From Trichoplax adhaerens (lineage: Eukaryota; Placozoa; Uniplacotomia; Trichoplacea; Trichoplacidae), in the NCBI RefSeq assembly GCF_000150275.1, contig NW_002060963.1, positions 917,284 to 981,283 of the forward strand: 64,000 nt of DNA. The letters run 5' to 3'. Within the stretch, counting starts at the first letter, position 1; every line of letters starts with the position of its first letter. A program made the translations under genes and the position numbers. The notes beneath the pieces were generated by a model. The model saw only the letters and a list, made by a program, of their open reading frames with translations, was not told where the DNA came from and searched no databases. Shown piece after piece: positions 23,856 to 37,240 of the stretch.

Positions 23856-24711
23856 GTTCTCGCTTTTAAAAGTTGATGGCACTTTCAATACGACTAAGAA
23901 AAACTATAATAAAGGTTAATTCGTAGCAACTATATCTTAAATAAAATCTTTTAACAGGTATTTACTTTAATAATGTAAATTAGCCTTGACAATCTTGAGG
24001 AATCATTGTTTGCATTCTATAGAACTATCACCCAATCCGTAAGTAGCATGTTGTTTATTATTGGTAAGAGGAGGTTAGTTTATGAATCTAAATGAATCTG
24101 GTAGCCAGCTGTTACAGTATATTATTATTATAATTCGTTACGGTCAGTAGACTGTTTTATAACTGAAACATTATCCTGAGCTGAATTTATTAACTTAATA
24201 GTGGACAGTCTGAAATATTTAAACAGCAGCTAGTATGATATAGCACAATAACATCCGTTGTAGCAACTGTCCTGCAATATTATCATAATTATAATCGATG
24301 GAATTTATTTATAAGTAGAATAATCTTGTACGTCTATAGCAATGCTAACTTTCAGGTCAGTAATATTGTTTGGGCATATACATTTTATTTCAAGTTCATC
24401 TTACAGTTATTCGTCATATTACATTGTTATTGTACAGGGTAATTTAGGATCTCATGTTGAAAGATAGTTCAGGTGTTAATAAATTGTATAAAAACCGAAT
24501 GAATTCATTACAATGTCGGTCATGGATACTCCAGTAATTATATATCATCTATGTTATATAATATTAGTATTTAGTGAAGTTGAAACAGATTTATACAAAA
24601 ATGATCATTTTTAAAAAATCATTAAAATATACAAACTGGCGATCGCTAGTGAGCAGTAAAGTTTAAAGCTATTTTGGTATGAGGGCGAAGAAGAAATTTA
24701 AAATTATCTAT
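23856..24711. other. Spacer upstream of the 5'-nucleotidase-like gene
   Basis: A+T-rich sequence between the nucleotidase start and the FAM98 stop, both on the minus strand. It should contain the nucleotidase promoter. No gene or repeat was recognised. Confidence 0.45.
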
Positions 24712-27700
24712 CTAACTGTGAAATACATTTCTGCCTCTGGCGCCTTGACTGCTGTGACTACCACGCTGTCCCCAACTTTTATTCTGATTTCTGTTTTGCT
24801 GACCAGTATGACCGTGCTGCCAACCCCCTATGAAAATATTAAATGCAAATACATACATAACCATTTTCTTAAACTCGATTTTATGTCGACTTATATCTTC
24901 GATAAAGGTAATGATTAGATTGTGTAAAATAACTATATCGATTTCATATCCAAAGCAATTGCTATTTTAAAATTATCAGCTTACTTCCTTGAACTCTGCC
25001 TCTTCCACCACCACTAGCACCTCCGCCTCCTAGCACAAATATCATAATTTGTTAGTAAAAACACTAGATAAAATTGATTCATCATTAAAATAATATTTTC
25101 TGAATATTAGTGTGAGAGATCTTATTCAGGGGATGATATACAGGGTTTTATGTGGAGATTCTGTTTCCAGTATAATTATATTATTGTAATGCCATTATAC
25201 CCCTGCGATTAGACGGTTCGGTTCTCTCTCTAAATTGAGGCATATCGGCTGCTGCATCGTAATCTACTCGGCCACCTCGGTCTGGAACCTGTAAAATTAA
25301 TTATAGGTAAAACATTTAAACTTTTTCGATGTCGTTTAAGCGACTAGTAATATTTAAATATAACATATTAATTTTCAAGTATTAACGGGACTAGCAATTT
25401 TACCTTTCCAATAACCACTTTGTTTACTTCAGTTTCGGTGATTGCTCGAGCAATACCGCTGCAGGTTTTACTAACTCTTAATAAATCTACAAAACGATGG
25501 AGCCATCAATTTATAATAATATAAACTGTTCATTTTGTTATTCTATTCTTTGCTAATCTCAGTTTGATTAAAACTTGTTTACAATGTATGTAAGCTATTT
25601 GCATACCTGTTCTTGCAGAAAAAAGATTAGCAATGCCAATATTACTTTCGGGTGTTAGATTTTGTCGCTGTGACGCATAAACTTCGGTAATTTCAGCTTC
25701 TTTTTCCTGATTGTAGGTAATTGGCATAAACTTCAAGTGTTATTGCCGTTCGTATAACAGTTTTATTGCGTATTATGACTTGTAAACACTCACTACCTTA
25801 ATACGATCTGCCCAATAAAAAGATTGAATAGTTACGTCTAATCTAGTTAGCAGCATTTGCTTTCTCATGGTATACTGCTTTATTAGTTCTTCGCTGATTT
25901 CATTTAATTCAGTCTAAAATTAAAAAACAGAGAATTTATTAAAAATTAAAGCACACATAGACTAGAGATAATTTCAAGTTTGTGAATAGAATCATTGGAA
26001 ATTGCAAGGAGAAAACGTCCGACGTATCATTATTAAATACTGGAAAAATTATGTCGACAATTGCGTTACCAGTTGCTGCTTTGTAAGACCCTTCGTTAAC
26101 AAAGGTTTGCCTAATGTATTGGCAGGTAGTTCATTTAACAATAATTTGACCTAGTTACAGAGCAATCAATTAAGGCATAACTTTAATGAGCGTCTTTAAA
26201 AGGCGAACATGATACAAATACCGATCGTAGTATGTATATATGCGATTTAAAAATTACCTTCCTAACACTTATGATACCGTACGTATAATTTTCGATAGCT
26301 TACTGTACTGACTATATGATATAGCAGAGATGAAATTATCAGATGTTATCCTACTACCCATCGCATACTAGCAAGATCCTAAATTTCTACCTTCGTGCTA
26401 TCTGGTGATTGATCTTACCTTCCCTAGTATTGCATTAAATATATCATTCACGGTGTCACCGGCTGGTGAAATGCCTAGGACCCTACAAATACGTTGCAAT
26501 TCCCGCTGCGCTATACCCGTTACCTCTCTCCCCTAAGTAGCGAAAAGTTAATGCCTAATTACAACAGTATCATGTTATAAGCTACTGGGACTTCTCTAAA
26601 AAGTACGCGAGCATATCGATTAAGCATACAGGAGATTCAGGATTGGTAGTTTCTGTGCTTTGCTGTTGTTGAAGAGGTGATTGATGCTGAATTATGATGG
26701 CAGCGTGCAATTCGGTACATAGATATTCTGTGATAGTAAATATAATCAAAGGTAGTTACCACGATTCAACTATAATTGGCACTAAACGACCAACAATTAT
26801 ACCACTATTAATTACATCATTATAATTGGCACCTAGCGGCTAACAATTATTGGTGGAACAAAAATTAGCCAGTTCTTTGTTTTACCTAATAGAAACATTC
26901 GTTGCTTTAATGTGGCAAAAATATCTTCTTCTTCTTGCATTAGAACATCATAGTTACATTCTATTAAAAGGGATAGATTTTTCTGATTATCTTTCTAGGC
27001 AAACCATTATAATCAAAACCATGTCCATTTTACATTTAGCGGTCCAATGACATACATATTTCTGATAGAAAAACTAGTAGGTAATTACATAGCACTGCCG
27101 ATATATCGGAAAATCCGTGAGAAATTTTAGGATGTTATGAGCTGATTGTAGTGACTATCTGATGGATACCTTTACTTAGCAAATAGGCGTTATCAATACT
27201 TAAATAAATACCTAATAGGGTTAAAAGTTGATGATAGGATCGCGATGTTGCTGTATAGTCATCATCTATTCAATTACAAGAAATTGATTTTGGATTCCGA
27301 TAAATGTTAGCATTTGGTCAATCCTTTCACTACAATTCTGACTATAATATTATTAGCTGGAGCAAGTGTAATCATAAAGTTTCTAGTTCCATTTCGGTGC
27401 TTTCATTATTTTACATCACTATGATACATAATTGTTCATGAATGCATATTTTACTTTACAATATATCCTAATCATAAGTTAATGCCTATAATTTTGTTGC
27501 CAATGTTACCAACAACATTTTAATAAGGCATGCGACTGTAAGTCTAATATTGTGATATCATGGCATCGTAGCAAAGTTATCAACGATACACGGTAATTAT
27601 AGACGAAAGTTGCAGCTGCTTAATGCGATTTCTTTTGGCGTTGATATCCAGCTTAATAGAACTAATTCATAATCTCTATACAGTACTACAGACTTACCAT

Positions 27701-28356
27701 CAGGTGGATTGATCGTACAATGTAGGTCAAGAGCTTTTATTAATGATGTGGCAAGCCAGTGCAAGAGTTCAACAAAATTTTGAGACTCTAATCCAGTTCT
27801 CATTGCATCTCGAAAGGTCTGACGATGTAACATTGGGCCATCGTACCTATCATTCCAATTGAAGTCGCATCAATAGTTAATCAAATTGGCCATTTTCATG
27901 ACAACATTACTTCCAAAACAGCTGAAAAGCAATCAAACTACAGTCCATCCATTACTATCCACTACGTCATCCAATCCGTCAAATCAGCTCAAGTCTAGAG
28001 CCACTAAATCATTCAATCGCAATCTATTTAGACATGGATACTGTACGAAACCCAATAGGCAGTTGATTGGCCTTTACTATGTCTCTGACTTAAAATACAA
28101 CGTATAAAATGCAGTCTTTACGCCTAACTCATTGGAATACTTTGTGTTGATTTTAAAGCGATAAAATCAACTTTAACCGTGGATGAAATGACCAATATCA
28201 TGATAGAGTAGTTGCGTTTACTGGCCATTTATAATTCTACAGTAGAGTACAGTAAGAAAGCAGTCGATTGACTATGATAAACTTGCATGATCAAGTACAG
28301 CAGCAAGATTAATCATACCCTAAATCATCCAAAGACTGCAGTAAGCCAGCTTCCAT
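24712..28356 (-). CDS. FAM98: FAM98 family protein (tRNA-splicing ligase complex partner)
   Basis: FAM98 proteins associate with the RTCB/DDX1 RNA ligase complex. Exons: 28356-28319, 27846-27698, 27535-27510, 26994-26886, 26727-26630, 26532-26419, 26150-26070, 25913-25797, 25730-25607, 25486-25404, 25288-25201, 25029-24985, 24827-24712; phases agree, 395 residues. Exon 1 (MEAGLLQSLDDLG) and exon 2 (YDGPMLHRQTFRDAM) match the family start. Diagnostic stretches are LGKPLLTKGLTKQQL, MRKQMLLTRLDVTIQSFYWADR, VNKVVIGKVPDRGGR and the Gly-rich tail (GGGASGGGRGRVQG, GQRGSHSSQGARGRN). The 26-bp third exon (VACLIKMLL) is the least certain: I placed it because exons 2 and 4 do not match in phase without it. 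The RGG tail is much shorter than in vertebrate FAM98A/B. FAM98A, B and C cannot be told apart here. Confidence 0.88.
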
Positions 28357-28689
28357 CTTGTTTAGCAACAGTGTAGCATTCCCCTCCAATGGCTGAAAAT
28401 GATACGTTGCCAGCCAGTACTATAGAGAACAGTAGGTGAGCTCTTTTTGCTTGACTTGACCAGAGAACGAATGCTCCTATACTGGGCACAGTGGTCACAC
28501 TGGTTGACTAATTTTGTGCTAAGCTTTGACACTGAGTCTTTTCCTGACCGGCAAAAGTCAACGGGTCCAGAATCTGTACAAATGAATCGTGGATGCTACA
28601 AGGTACCTTGATAAGGCTGCTTTCAGCAGATGCTTGTTAGCTAGGATGACTATGTAGAAAGAGAGCACCTCGATCAATCTAGAAAGTAG
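28357..28689. other. Upstream flank of FAM98
   Basis: About 330 bp between the FAM98 start and the tandem array; presumed promoter. No distinct element recognised. Confidence 0.35.
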
Positions 28690-30645
28690 TGATATAATTG
28701 ATTCCAGCCGACAAAGTTCGATGGAAACTACTCTAGGGATTTTCGATCGAAAAGGATTTGGACAGCCAGGCCCGATTTGGCCCGCTAACGCATTTCTTGG
28801 ATTACTGTACAGTAGAGAGACACAGCGAGGTTTGCGTGTGTTGTTCAATCGACATGGACTACTGGAAAGACGGAACATGCGTTGCTGTATCGCTCCAGCT
28901 GCTCAACTCAGAACGGTGGCGCAGCAGATGCAGGCTGCCATACAATTGTATGTCCGCTCTTGGCTGTCAGTGTAGTACTGTATAAGTAAGATTATATCAA
29001 AATTGTGGCAACATTGAGATGAAATCTCCCCATTCCAGCCGATAATGTGCTGTAGAAAGTACTGTAGGCAGTTTCGATCGAAAAGGATTTGGACAGCCAA
29101 GCCCGATTTGGCCCGCTAACGCATTTCTGGATTACTGTACAGTACAGTAGAGAGACACAGTGAGGTTTGCGTGTGTCGTTCAATTGACATGGACTACTGG
29201 AAAGACGGAACATGCGTTACTGTATCGCTCCAGCTGCTCAACTCAGAACGGTGGCACAGCAGATGCAGGCTGCCATACAATTGTATGTCCGCTCTTGGCT
29301 GTCAGTACACGTACAGTACGAGTAAAATTATATCAAAATTGTAGCAACATTGAGAAGAAATCTCCCCATTCCAGCCGATAATGTGCTGTATAAAGTACTG
29401 TAGGCAGTTTCGATCGAAAAAGGATTTGGACAGCCAAGCCCGCTACGACGAATTTCTGGACAGAGACACAGTGAGGTTTGCGTGTGTCAGTTCGATCGAC
29501 ATGGACTACTGGAAAGACGGAAGACGCGTTGTTGTCCGCTCCAGCTGCTCAACTCAGTAAGGTGGCACAGCAGATGCCGGCCGCCATACAATTGTATGTC
29601 CGTTCTCGGCTATCAGAGTAGTACTGCCATAGGTAAGATTCTGTAGAAATTGCAACAACATTGAAAAGAAACCTCCCCATTCCAGCCGATAAAGGGCTAT
29701 ATAAACTACCGTAGGGAGTTTCCATCGAAAAAGGATTTGGACAGCCAGGCCCGATTTTGGCCCGCTGACGAATTTCTGGATTACTGTACAGAGAGACAGA
29801 GTGATGTCTGCGTGTGTCGTGCAATCGACATGGACTACTGGAAAGACGGAAGACGCGTTGTTGTACCGCTCCAGCCGCTCAACTCACTACGGTGTCGAAT
29901 TAGATGCAAGCCGTGATACAATTGTATGCCCGTTCTTGGCTGTCAGTGCAGTATAGGCAAGATTGTATAGAAATTGCAGCAACGTTGAAAAGAAATCTCC
30001 TCCTTTCCAGCCGATAAAATGCTATATAAACTACTGTAGGGAGATTCGATCCAAAAAGGATTTTGACAGCCAGGCCCGATTTGGTTCGCTGATGAATTTC
30101 TGGATTACTGTACAGAGAGACAGAGTGACGTCTGCGTGTGTCGTTCATTCGACATGGACTACTGGAAAGACGGAAAACGCGTTGTCGTCCCGCTCCAACC
30201 GCTCAACTGAGTAGGGGTGGAACAGCAGATGACGGCCGCCATACAATTGTATGGCCGTTCTTGGCTGTCAGTGCAGTATAGGCAAGATTGTATAGAAATT
30301 GCAACAACGTTGAAAAGAAATTTCCTCCTTTCCAGCCAATAAAATGCCATATAAACTACTGTAGGGAGTTTCGATCCAAAAAGGACTTTGACAGCCAGGC
30401 CCGATTTGGTTCGCTGATGAATTTCTGGATTACTGTACTGTACAGAGAGACAGAGTGACGTCTGCGTGTGTCGTTCATTCGACATGGACTACTGGAAAGA
30501 CGGAAAACGCGTTGTCGTCCCGCTCCAACCGCTCAACTGAGTAGGGGTGGCACAGCAGATGCTGGCCGCCATACAATTGTATGGCCGTTCTTGGCTGTCA
30601 GTGCAGTATAGGCAAGATTGTATAGATATTGCAGCAACGTTGAAA
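28690..30645. repeat. Tandem array, about 313-334 bp unit, six copies
   Basis: The anchor gacatggactactggaaaga occurs at 28851, 29185, 29498, 29827, 30151 and 30481. Each unit also carries, in order, gctcaactca.wacGGTGgcacagcagatg, catacaattgtatg(t/g)ccg, ttggctgtcagtgcagta, ttccagccgataa, gatyCgaaAAAGGAtttgGACAGCCargcccgattt, and a short block with tactgtacag(tacagta)gagagacacag. Neighbouring copies are roughly 80-95% alike; the last two are the most similar. A minus-strand frame with SLYSNPEI and GPGCPNPF recurs in several copies, but it shifts or stops in others, which suggests repetition rather than a gene. It ends just before PSMD8. Confidence 0.93.
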
Positions 30646-30796
30646 GAAATCGTCCATTGTCATCAAGACGGTGACACAATCGACTGACTATCGCTATAGT
30701 AAAGCATAAAATCCGTGGTAACGGTAGACTACTGACTGCATGTTGAGCTGGTTTTAGTCCATGATACAGCAGAAAATAGTTTAAGGCAAATTGGTC

Positions 30797-33678
30797 ATGG
30801 CTCCTGACAACTTTTCCAACGTTTTGCAAAATTTTAATACTTTAAACAAGGAATGGCACTCTGCCCGTCCTGATCTGGCTAAATGTGGTAGCCTTCTTAC
30901 GCAACTAAAGGTAATGGCTGAGACAGTGGAATTTTTATTGCTGTAAATTGTGTACAATGTTGAATCTAAAGTGAGCGGTGAAAAAGCGACAGCAGAGAAA
31001 GGACAGCATGTTTTTACAGGCAGCCAAGCGACGCCGATTGAATCATGTCTTTCTAGTAATGGAATCAATTTAGATGGAAGTGATGTCTTAGATGGCATGA
31101 GAATCCTGTAAGGATGGAGAAATAGGGGGATAATAGCCGATAAAGTGAAGTTGAATCTTCTTGATGGATACCTGTAACGCACTATCAAACTAGTGAATAG
31201 TAATGAATTATGGAGTCATCATCATTCATTGATTGTACTGCACTTTGTTAGATTGTCTGTAGTTTTTCCCGGCCAATGTGAATCTGAGACATCATCCATT
31301 TCCTAACTGATTCGTCAATGTCACTTGTCGATAACAAGTCATCCATCAACGATATATATTAATCTAGTTATAGTGCACTTGATCGATTTGTAGATGACAA
31401 GAAGTTTTACTCCATACCACTTTCATTACGCATTCTATAAACGATCATCAAACCAGTCACGAAATAAATAAAGCATAATGCAGTAATGATGAGATTTGGA
31501 TAAATATCTTACAATCATCTCTCAAATTAAAGTCGGAAGATATTCTAACTTATAGCGTTCCTTTTGAAAGTTCTATGTTCAACATTCATCTTGCTCTAAA
31601 ACTGATGCATAGAATTTTTAGCTCAAGATAGTCAGCAAAACTGAACGTACATCGTACAATCGTACGTATACGTTACTACAACCTGACTGGCAGGGCGTAG
31701 ATGGATCATTCAATAGACATCGACCCTTTTATCCTAAGGCCAAGATATTGCGAGATTTATCACATTCAATTAATTGTACGACCTCGATTATAGTCAAGAC
31801 TTGAGTTTACTTTATAATGAGATCAGGTTGATATGAATAGTTTAAAATTTAAAACGCAAAATCAATCCAGTAGTTACCAATAAAATTAATGACAAATATA
31901 AGTGATTGAATCGTAGATTTGTTGCTCTCTGTTCTTATTGATAGATTGCACTGGCCACCACTTCACTGCTACCGACGGATAAAATTGGACAGGATACCGA
32001 CACTCTGGTTGTCGCTCGTAAGTTATTGCTGTTTGGCCGATAATTATATACTGTATGTCGCAGTAGAGACTTTAGTAGGAGTTATCATTCCTTTCTTGTT
32101 GTATACTACTAGATATTTGTATGGTATTCTAGAATAATATGGCATTTAATGTACCGACCAAGATAATATCCGATCTCTAGTATGACTATTTGAACAAATT
32201 GATTCTTCATTGATTTAGGGGGTACTTTGGAAATTGGGGCGCAATGGAGTATCGCTAAGAAAGATATTCAATCATTTCAACGATATATGACCCAATTGAA
32301 GCCTTATTATATTGATTATAGGTCAGAAATAGTAGGATTGTTGCTGGATTTACGTTTTATTTTCATGATAGCCCATTAGTGATATCTTTTAGATATGCTC
32401 TTGCTAATGTGCCATTTTTAATTCAACCTTTGCATCTTTTACAGTGATATTCTCCCGGAATCGCCGTATATGTATCAATTACTCGGTCTAAATTTGCTGG
32501 CTTTGCTAGCTGAAAATAGATTAGCCGAATTTCACATAGTGAGTTGTTAATTATCATTTGCTATTCCGCAGCATTGAGTAAGATTATCGTCGATAGCGTT
32601 TACGTCGAAACAGCCAACAATAGAATCAGTTCTTACCGGGATTTACTCATTGATTTTTAGGAATTAGAACTATTACCTCCTTCAGAAATTTATAGTAACA
32701 TCTATATTAAACATCCAACAACAATTGAACAGGTGGGATCACGTAGTTGTATAACAAAAATCCTGTAATAATTATATAGATATAATTGGTTTTAGTTTGA
32801 TGACTGGAAATGATAAGTCAGCTAAAACGCTCTTGTGATACAAGTAACCATGCATAGATATTTGCCACTATATTTTAGTCATACTAAGTCGAGCAACTTA
32901 AATGTTTTTTAGTTAAAACTTTGAGATTTTCAATTTGTAAATTGTTTTCACCACTTTCTATATTGACTGGCTGCAATGATGTTAAATAGTACCTAATGGA
33001 AGGCAGCTATAATAAGGTAACCCGTGTACTATTGCGTCTCTGTACAATAAGTTGCATCATTGAAAAAATGGTAGTTAATTTATAGATTCTGTGCTCATTT
33101 AGGTTTTCCTTGCTCGCGGAAATGTGCCTGCTGAAAGTTATAACTTTTTTATGGATATCCTAGTCAACACAATGAGGTGTGACGTTGCTAGACTTTGAAA
33201 TTCTTTGCTACTTGCTTTATCGTGCATCACATTTATAGTAAGCATATCGGAGCGGATTGATAATTGGTTTAATGTTTATAAATGCTTTTACTTACGAAGG
33301 GACTCTATTGCTGACTGCGCTGAGAAGGCTTATAAAACGTTACTATTTAAAGAGGCAGGTAGAATATTTTTTTTCGATAATCAGAGGGAGTTAGAAGAAT
33401 ATACAGAAAAGGTGATTCGAATTTATATCTTACATAACATGCAAAGTAGCCTATACTTTATTACTATTACTGTATACATCTGGTACCTGCTTGTAAGTGT
33501 AACTATTATCATTTCTATGATTGTAAAACAGAGAGGCTGGAAAACTGACCCCAGTAAAACATATTATACTTTACGTGAAAATGACGAAAACCATGAAGCG
33601 GATGTCTTTACGGTCAATACTAATAAGATATCTGGATATCTACTTGAATATGCTCGCGAAATGGAAAAGATTGTTTAG
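30797..33678 (+). CDS. PSMD8: 26S proteasome regulatory subunit RPN12
   Basis: Lid subunit of the 19S regulatory particle, needed for late assembly of the lid. Nine exons: 30797-30910, 31945-32017, 32219-32321, 32445-32538, 32661-32732, 32990-33016, 33103-33176, 33300-33411, 33532-33678; phases agree, 271 residues, in the family range. Exon 1 reads [20 protein letters not shown]; exon 2 ([19 protein letters not shown]) joins to [18 protein letters not shown]; then [63 protein letters not shown] and [20 protein letters not shown], covering the PCI region. The C-terminus is YAREMEKIV, close to the conserved end. Exon 6 is only 27 bp. The start lies about 150 bp after the end of the 325-bp tandem array, so that array may overlap its promoter. 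Confidence 0.94.
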
Positions 33679-34646
33679 GATATTTTACATTATCGCACAA
33701 TGTACATCCATGTTCCCTTTTTTTATATAATATTGCGATTTAGTACCCGGTAGTCTACTTTCTGTTTTGTACTTTCAATTTTAATAAGAATCTTCGGTCA
33801 GATGGTCGCTAAATTTGTGGTCTCATATGCAAGTTTCTTGTCTATCTGTGTCAAGCATCACGTTGAGCAGTTAATTTAAACGTTAACGGTTAATTGTAGT
33901 CTAACAATTACGTATTTGTAGTTATACCTACAAGATATCGCAAGTATAATTTACATATCTATTCCTATTAGCTTGTTTATATGCTCTTTAAAATGTTTTT
34001 GTACGTGCAGCAAGTCACGTGAAATCATAACATAAAAATAAAATTTAATATCTTCAACATAAATGATAGAACTTGGAATATAGCTACTTGAACCAACTGT
34101 CGTCACTGACTTTTCTGCATTTTAATGTAACATCCTTGGTCTAATAAGTAAACTTTAAATCGTCCCCAAACTTTAAGAAATCATTTAAAGCTTATCTTAT
34201 TATGACATTCCATTTATGCAATTACAATCTGTTTTTTTAATTTCTTGAAATTAGTTTGTAGAATAATGTCCAATTTACGTACAATATTAGGTAATGAAAA
34301 ATTTCGAAATCCAAGATTTATTAGGATAGAATATCGATAGGGATACTTATTTTTTTAACTGTTAAAATCTGATCTACTTCACTCAAGTATTAATCGGGCT
34401 AAATAGGATACAAGTAAGTGATCTCCCTATTCACTTATATCAGTATAAATTTACAGTAAGATAATTTCCAAATTAAAGTTAACATTTACAAAGTGTTTGT
34501 TAACGCAGTCTTAATCTTTAATACAATACCATTGCAAACTTGCCATATTATACAATAATATTAAAAATTCTTTCTAGAAGTAATATTCCAATAACTATTC
34601 ATCACAAATACCCTATAGAATACTATACTCTAACGGAAATATAGCA
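33679..34646. other. Spacer between convergent PSMD8 and POMGNT1
   Basis: About 970 bp of A+T-rich sequence holding the 3' untranslated regions of two genes that face each other. An aataaa-type word occurs at about 34036. No further gene seen. Confidence 0.4.
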
Positions 34647-36955
34647 CTAGGTTTTTTTGGGTGGCTTTGTCGGGCCTTTAATGAATATCGGTTTTATATT
34701 TTTAGGTTTATATGAACTATAAGGAGATACTGGATGGCCAACTATCAAAATTGGATTTTTTTTAATCCATAGTCTCCATGTAGATTTATGAAATCCGCGA
34801 ACGTCAAGCTAAGAAACAATAAAACAGAAATTAGACAGATAATACGTCAACCTTCATAACGAACAATCACTTTAAAATTTGAATTCGATTATGTATCAAG
34901 TAGAAATAAAAGAGTAACTGCTACTTACGTCCCATAATTTCCAACATTTTGCAATTTGCAACCAGGTTTCGTAATCCGAGAGTTTAGTCATTTGAATGTA
35001 TACAACATACGTTACATCAGTAGTATTTGGTACAAAATCGTGATGGCAAGGGGATATGGCGTGATTTAATACGACAGCGTTCTGAACTAACTTATGCATT
35101 AATTTTTCATAATTCTTCTGGCGCAGATCTTCAATACCTCTTAAGACCGCGTTGGCATCCGTATTCAGTTTATGAGCTGTGAAATAGGCATCCTGAAAGT
35201 AATTATTCATGTTGACACCTTGGGATCCAAAGTGGAATGTTCTTGAGATATCAGGAATTACACATTCACGCCCTTTTCGCATAGTAGGAGTCCGCATCCA
35301 CATGTCCCAATCGAAAAAGGCTTCTGGTCCGGGCCAATGAGGTTCCAGTTCTTCTTTAAATAAGCTCCTTTTTAACATCCACCCTAACCCAGGCATAGTT
35401 TCAACACGATACAATCGGGTAGGATCATTAGAAGAGTGCTTATAACCTTGATCGTTCCAAGCGGATATGCAATAAATATCTTTGTCGTCAATTAAGGGCA
35501 GCGTTTGACTAAAATAACTAAAAAAATCTACGGACACATCTAAATCCTCTTCTAATACAATCAAATATTTAGCTTCAGGATGTAAGTCAAAAGCAGCAGA
35601 TAAGCTGGCTTTATAGTGCTGGGCAATTCGTCCATTACGCTTACTCACGGGCTTATGTTGTACAGCGCGAATGCCAAATAAATTGCATACGGCTAATGGC
35701 TCGTCAAAAAAGCCGTCTATAAAGACAGTAATAAGAGATTTGGTAGCACCCTTCGCTGATAATAACGATTGTAACATTCGAAACAAATAATACGGTCGAT
35801 TACTAGCAATAACAGCTACAGGCACATTGGCAACTCGATTATTTAGTAACGAAGGTGAAGCAATATCAATCGGCTGAGGATTACTACAAGCACATAACCG
35901 TCCATAGCCTTCGTATCTATTACATAATGTAGCTCTTCGCCGGTTTTCATCATTCTTCGGCCAATTACATCTTCTTTCTTGATTCGTTTTTAACTGAATT
36001 TGAGCAGAGATTTTACATGGCTTGGCCCATTCATCTAATTTCGGTGAAAGAGCGCGTGCTTCAGCATAGTGGACCCCATTTTTAGCGATTATCATTGTCC
36101 ACATATCTCTCCATTTAATCGTTAACGCATATTTACTACCTAGCATAGCTAGTGCTTGTCGAGCATGCTTTCGGATGCTAAATGTGCCTTCATCTAAGAT
36201 AGTAAAGCATAAAATTCTGTCATCGGATACCATATCGATAAATTGGATCATCAAGTTGTCCGCTTTGCCAGCATAAGTATCGAATCTTCGAGCAGCCATA
36301 ACAGCACCATTATATTGATTAATGGCAAGAATATGAATTCCTCGCTCCTTTTCCGAAGTAGCTTGCAAGACGACAGTACCATCAATAGCGACAGAAGCAT
36401 TTTTTCGACTAGATAGTACCTATAAAATTGGAGAAAGACAGTCATTATTATTAATATTCTATATTAAAATAAATTCAACAGTTTCGAATTCATCCATGAT
36501 CAAAGATTGCATGTCTTTACTGTATTTAGTTAATATGCCTTGAAGGTAAAAGATTGAATTCAAACTGAAGGCAATATGATCACGTCATCAGTAAATCGAT
36601 GCCACCCATAATGCAGTCTAAAAACTGGCGTACTGCAATCAGTTTCATTCATTATTATCAAGTTGTCGTTGATTCCAATTCAATTTACCTCGATAAAAAC
36701 CGCAGTTTTGGCTGTATCGGATTTCTGCTTATTGTAGCCATCAGCTGATTGGCGATTTCCTACATGATCATAGGAATAATCGGTATTCGGCCTATTCTGT
36801 AATAGCTCACTAAGTACAAGCCATACATTGACTACAATTGTAATCAAGACAACTAAGAATAAGATAATTTTAATAAAAGTCCATAAACCGCGCTTTCGCG
36901 ATATCCATTTTAAATGCGATCGTGAAGATTTGATACGATTGGGGGGGCACATCAT
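34647..36955 (-). CDS. POMGNT1: Protein O-linked-mannose beta-1,2-N-acetylglucosaminyltransferase 1
   Basis: Golgi type II membrane enzyme that adds GlcNAc in beta-1,2 linkage to O-linked mannose, as on alpha-dystroglycan. Three coding exons: 36955-36689, 36419-34929 and 34808-34647; phases agree, 639 residues (human about 660). Residues 1-25 are a basic cytosolic tail, then a signal-anchor helix TFIKIILFLVVLITIVVNVWL. The stem domain begins with VLSSRKNASVAIDG and GIHILAINQYNGAVMAARRFDTY. The GT13-type catalytic domain shows VPVAVIASNRPYYLFRML, ITVFIDG, QHYKASLSA, LEEDLD (metal-binding motif, near residue 378), YCISAWNDQGY, RVETMPGLGWML, WDWDMWMR and HFGSQGVNMN. The C-terminus KLWDLDVRGFHKSTWRLW matches the family. 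The middle exon is 1,491 bp, whereas vertebrate POMGNT1 is split into about twenty exons. Seven Gs sit just after the start codons, so the start depends on that run being right. Confidence 0.95.
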
Positions 36956-37240
36956 AATTTTCCTCGTGATTTCCTACTGGAAGACATACTATGATAATCT
37001 AATCGATCATTTAAACAAACGATGGCATCTCCTATGCCACAACCATAGTCATGAAGATAAGGTTGCTATCAGGATGCTTTATTTCTTCTTCTACAGCTAG
37101 ATCAATACCAACTGGAATAACCTTCTCATTAATAAGATGATTCGCCTTTCTTCGTCAACGATTAGCAATCGCCATAAACGTTCGAAAGTATTCCTGCAGA
37201 TCTGCAGCTGTTACTGACTTCCTGTATTGTATAGTCACCG
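36956..37240. other. Upstream flank of POMGNT1
   Basis: Presumed promoter region of POMGNT1. No repeat or gene recognised. Confidence 0.35.

Noticed and set aside
28721-30485. Many 65-108 codon frames on both strands
   Set aside because: They are by-products of the 325-bp tandem array; frames shift or stop between copies.
30781-31188. 135-codon minus-strand open frame
   Set aside because: It overlaps PSMD8 exon 1 on the plus strand, which matches the family and splices in phase.
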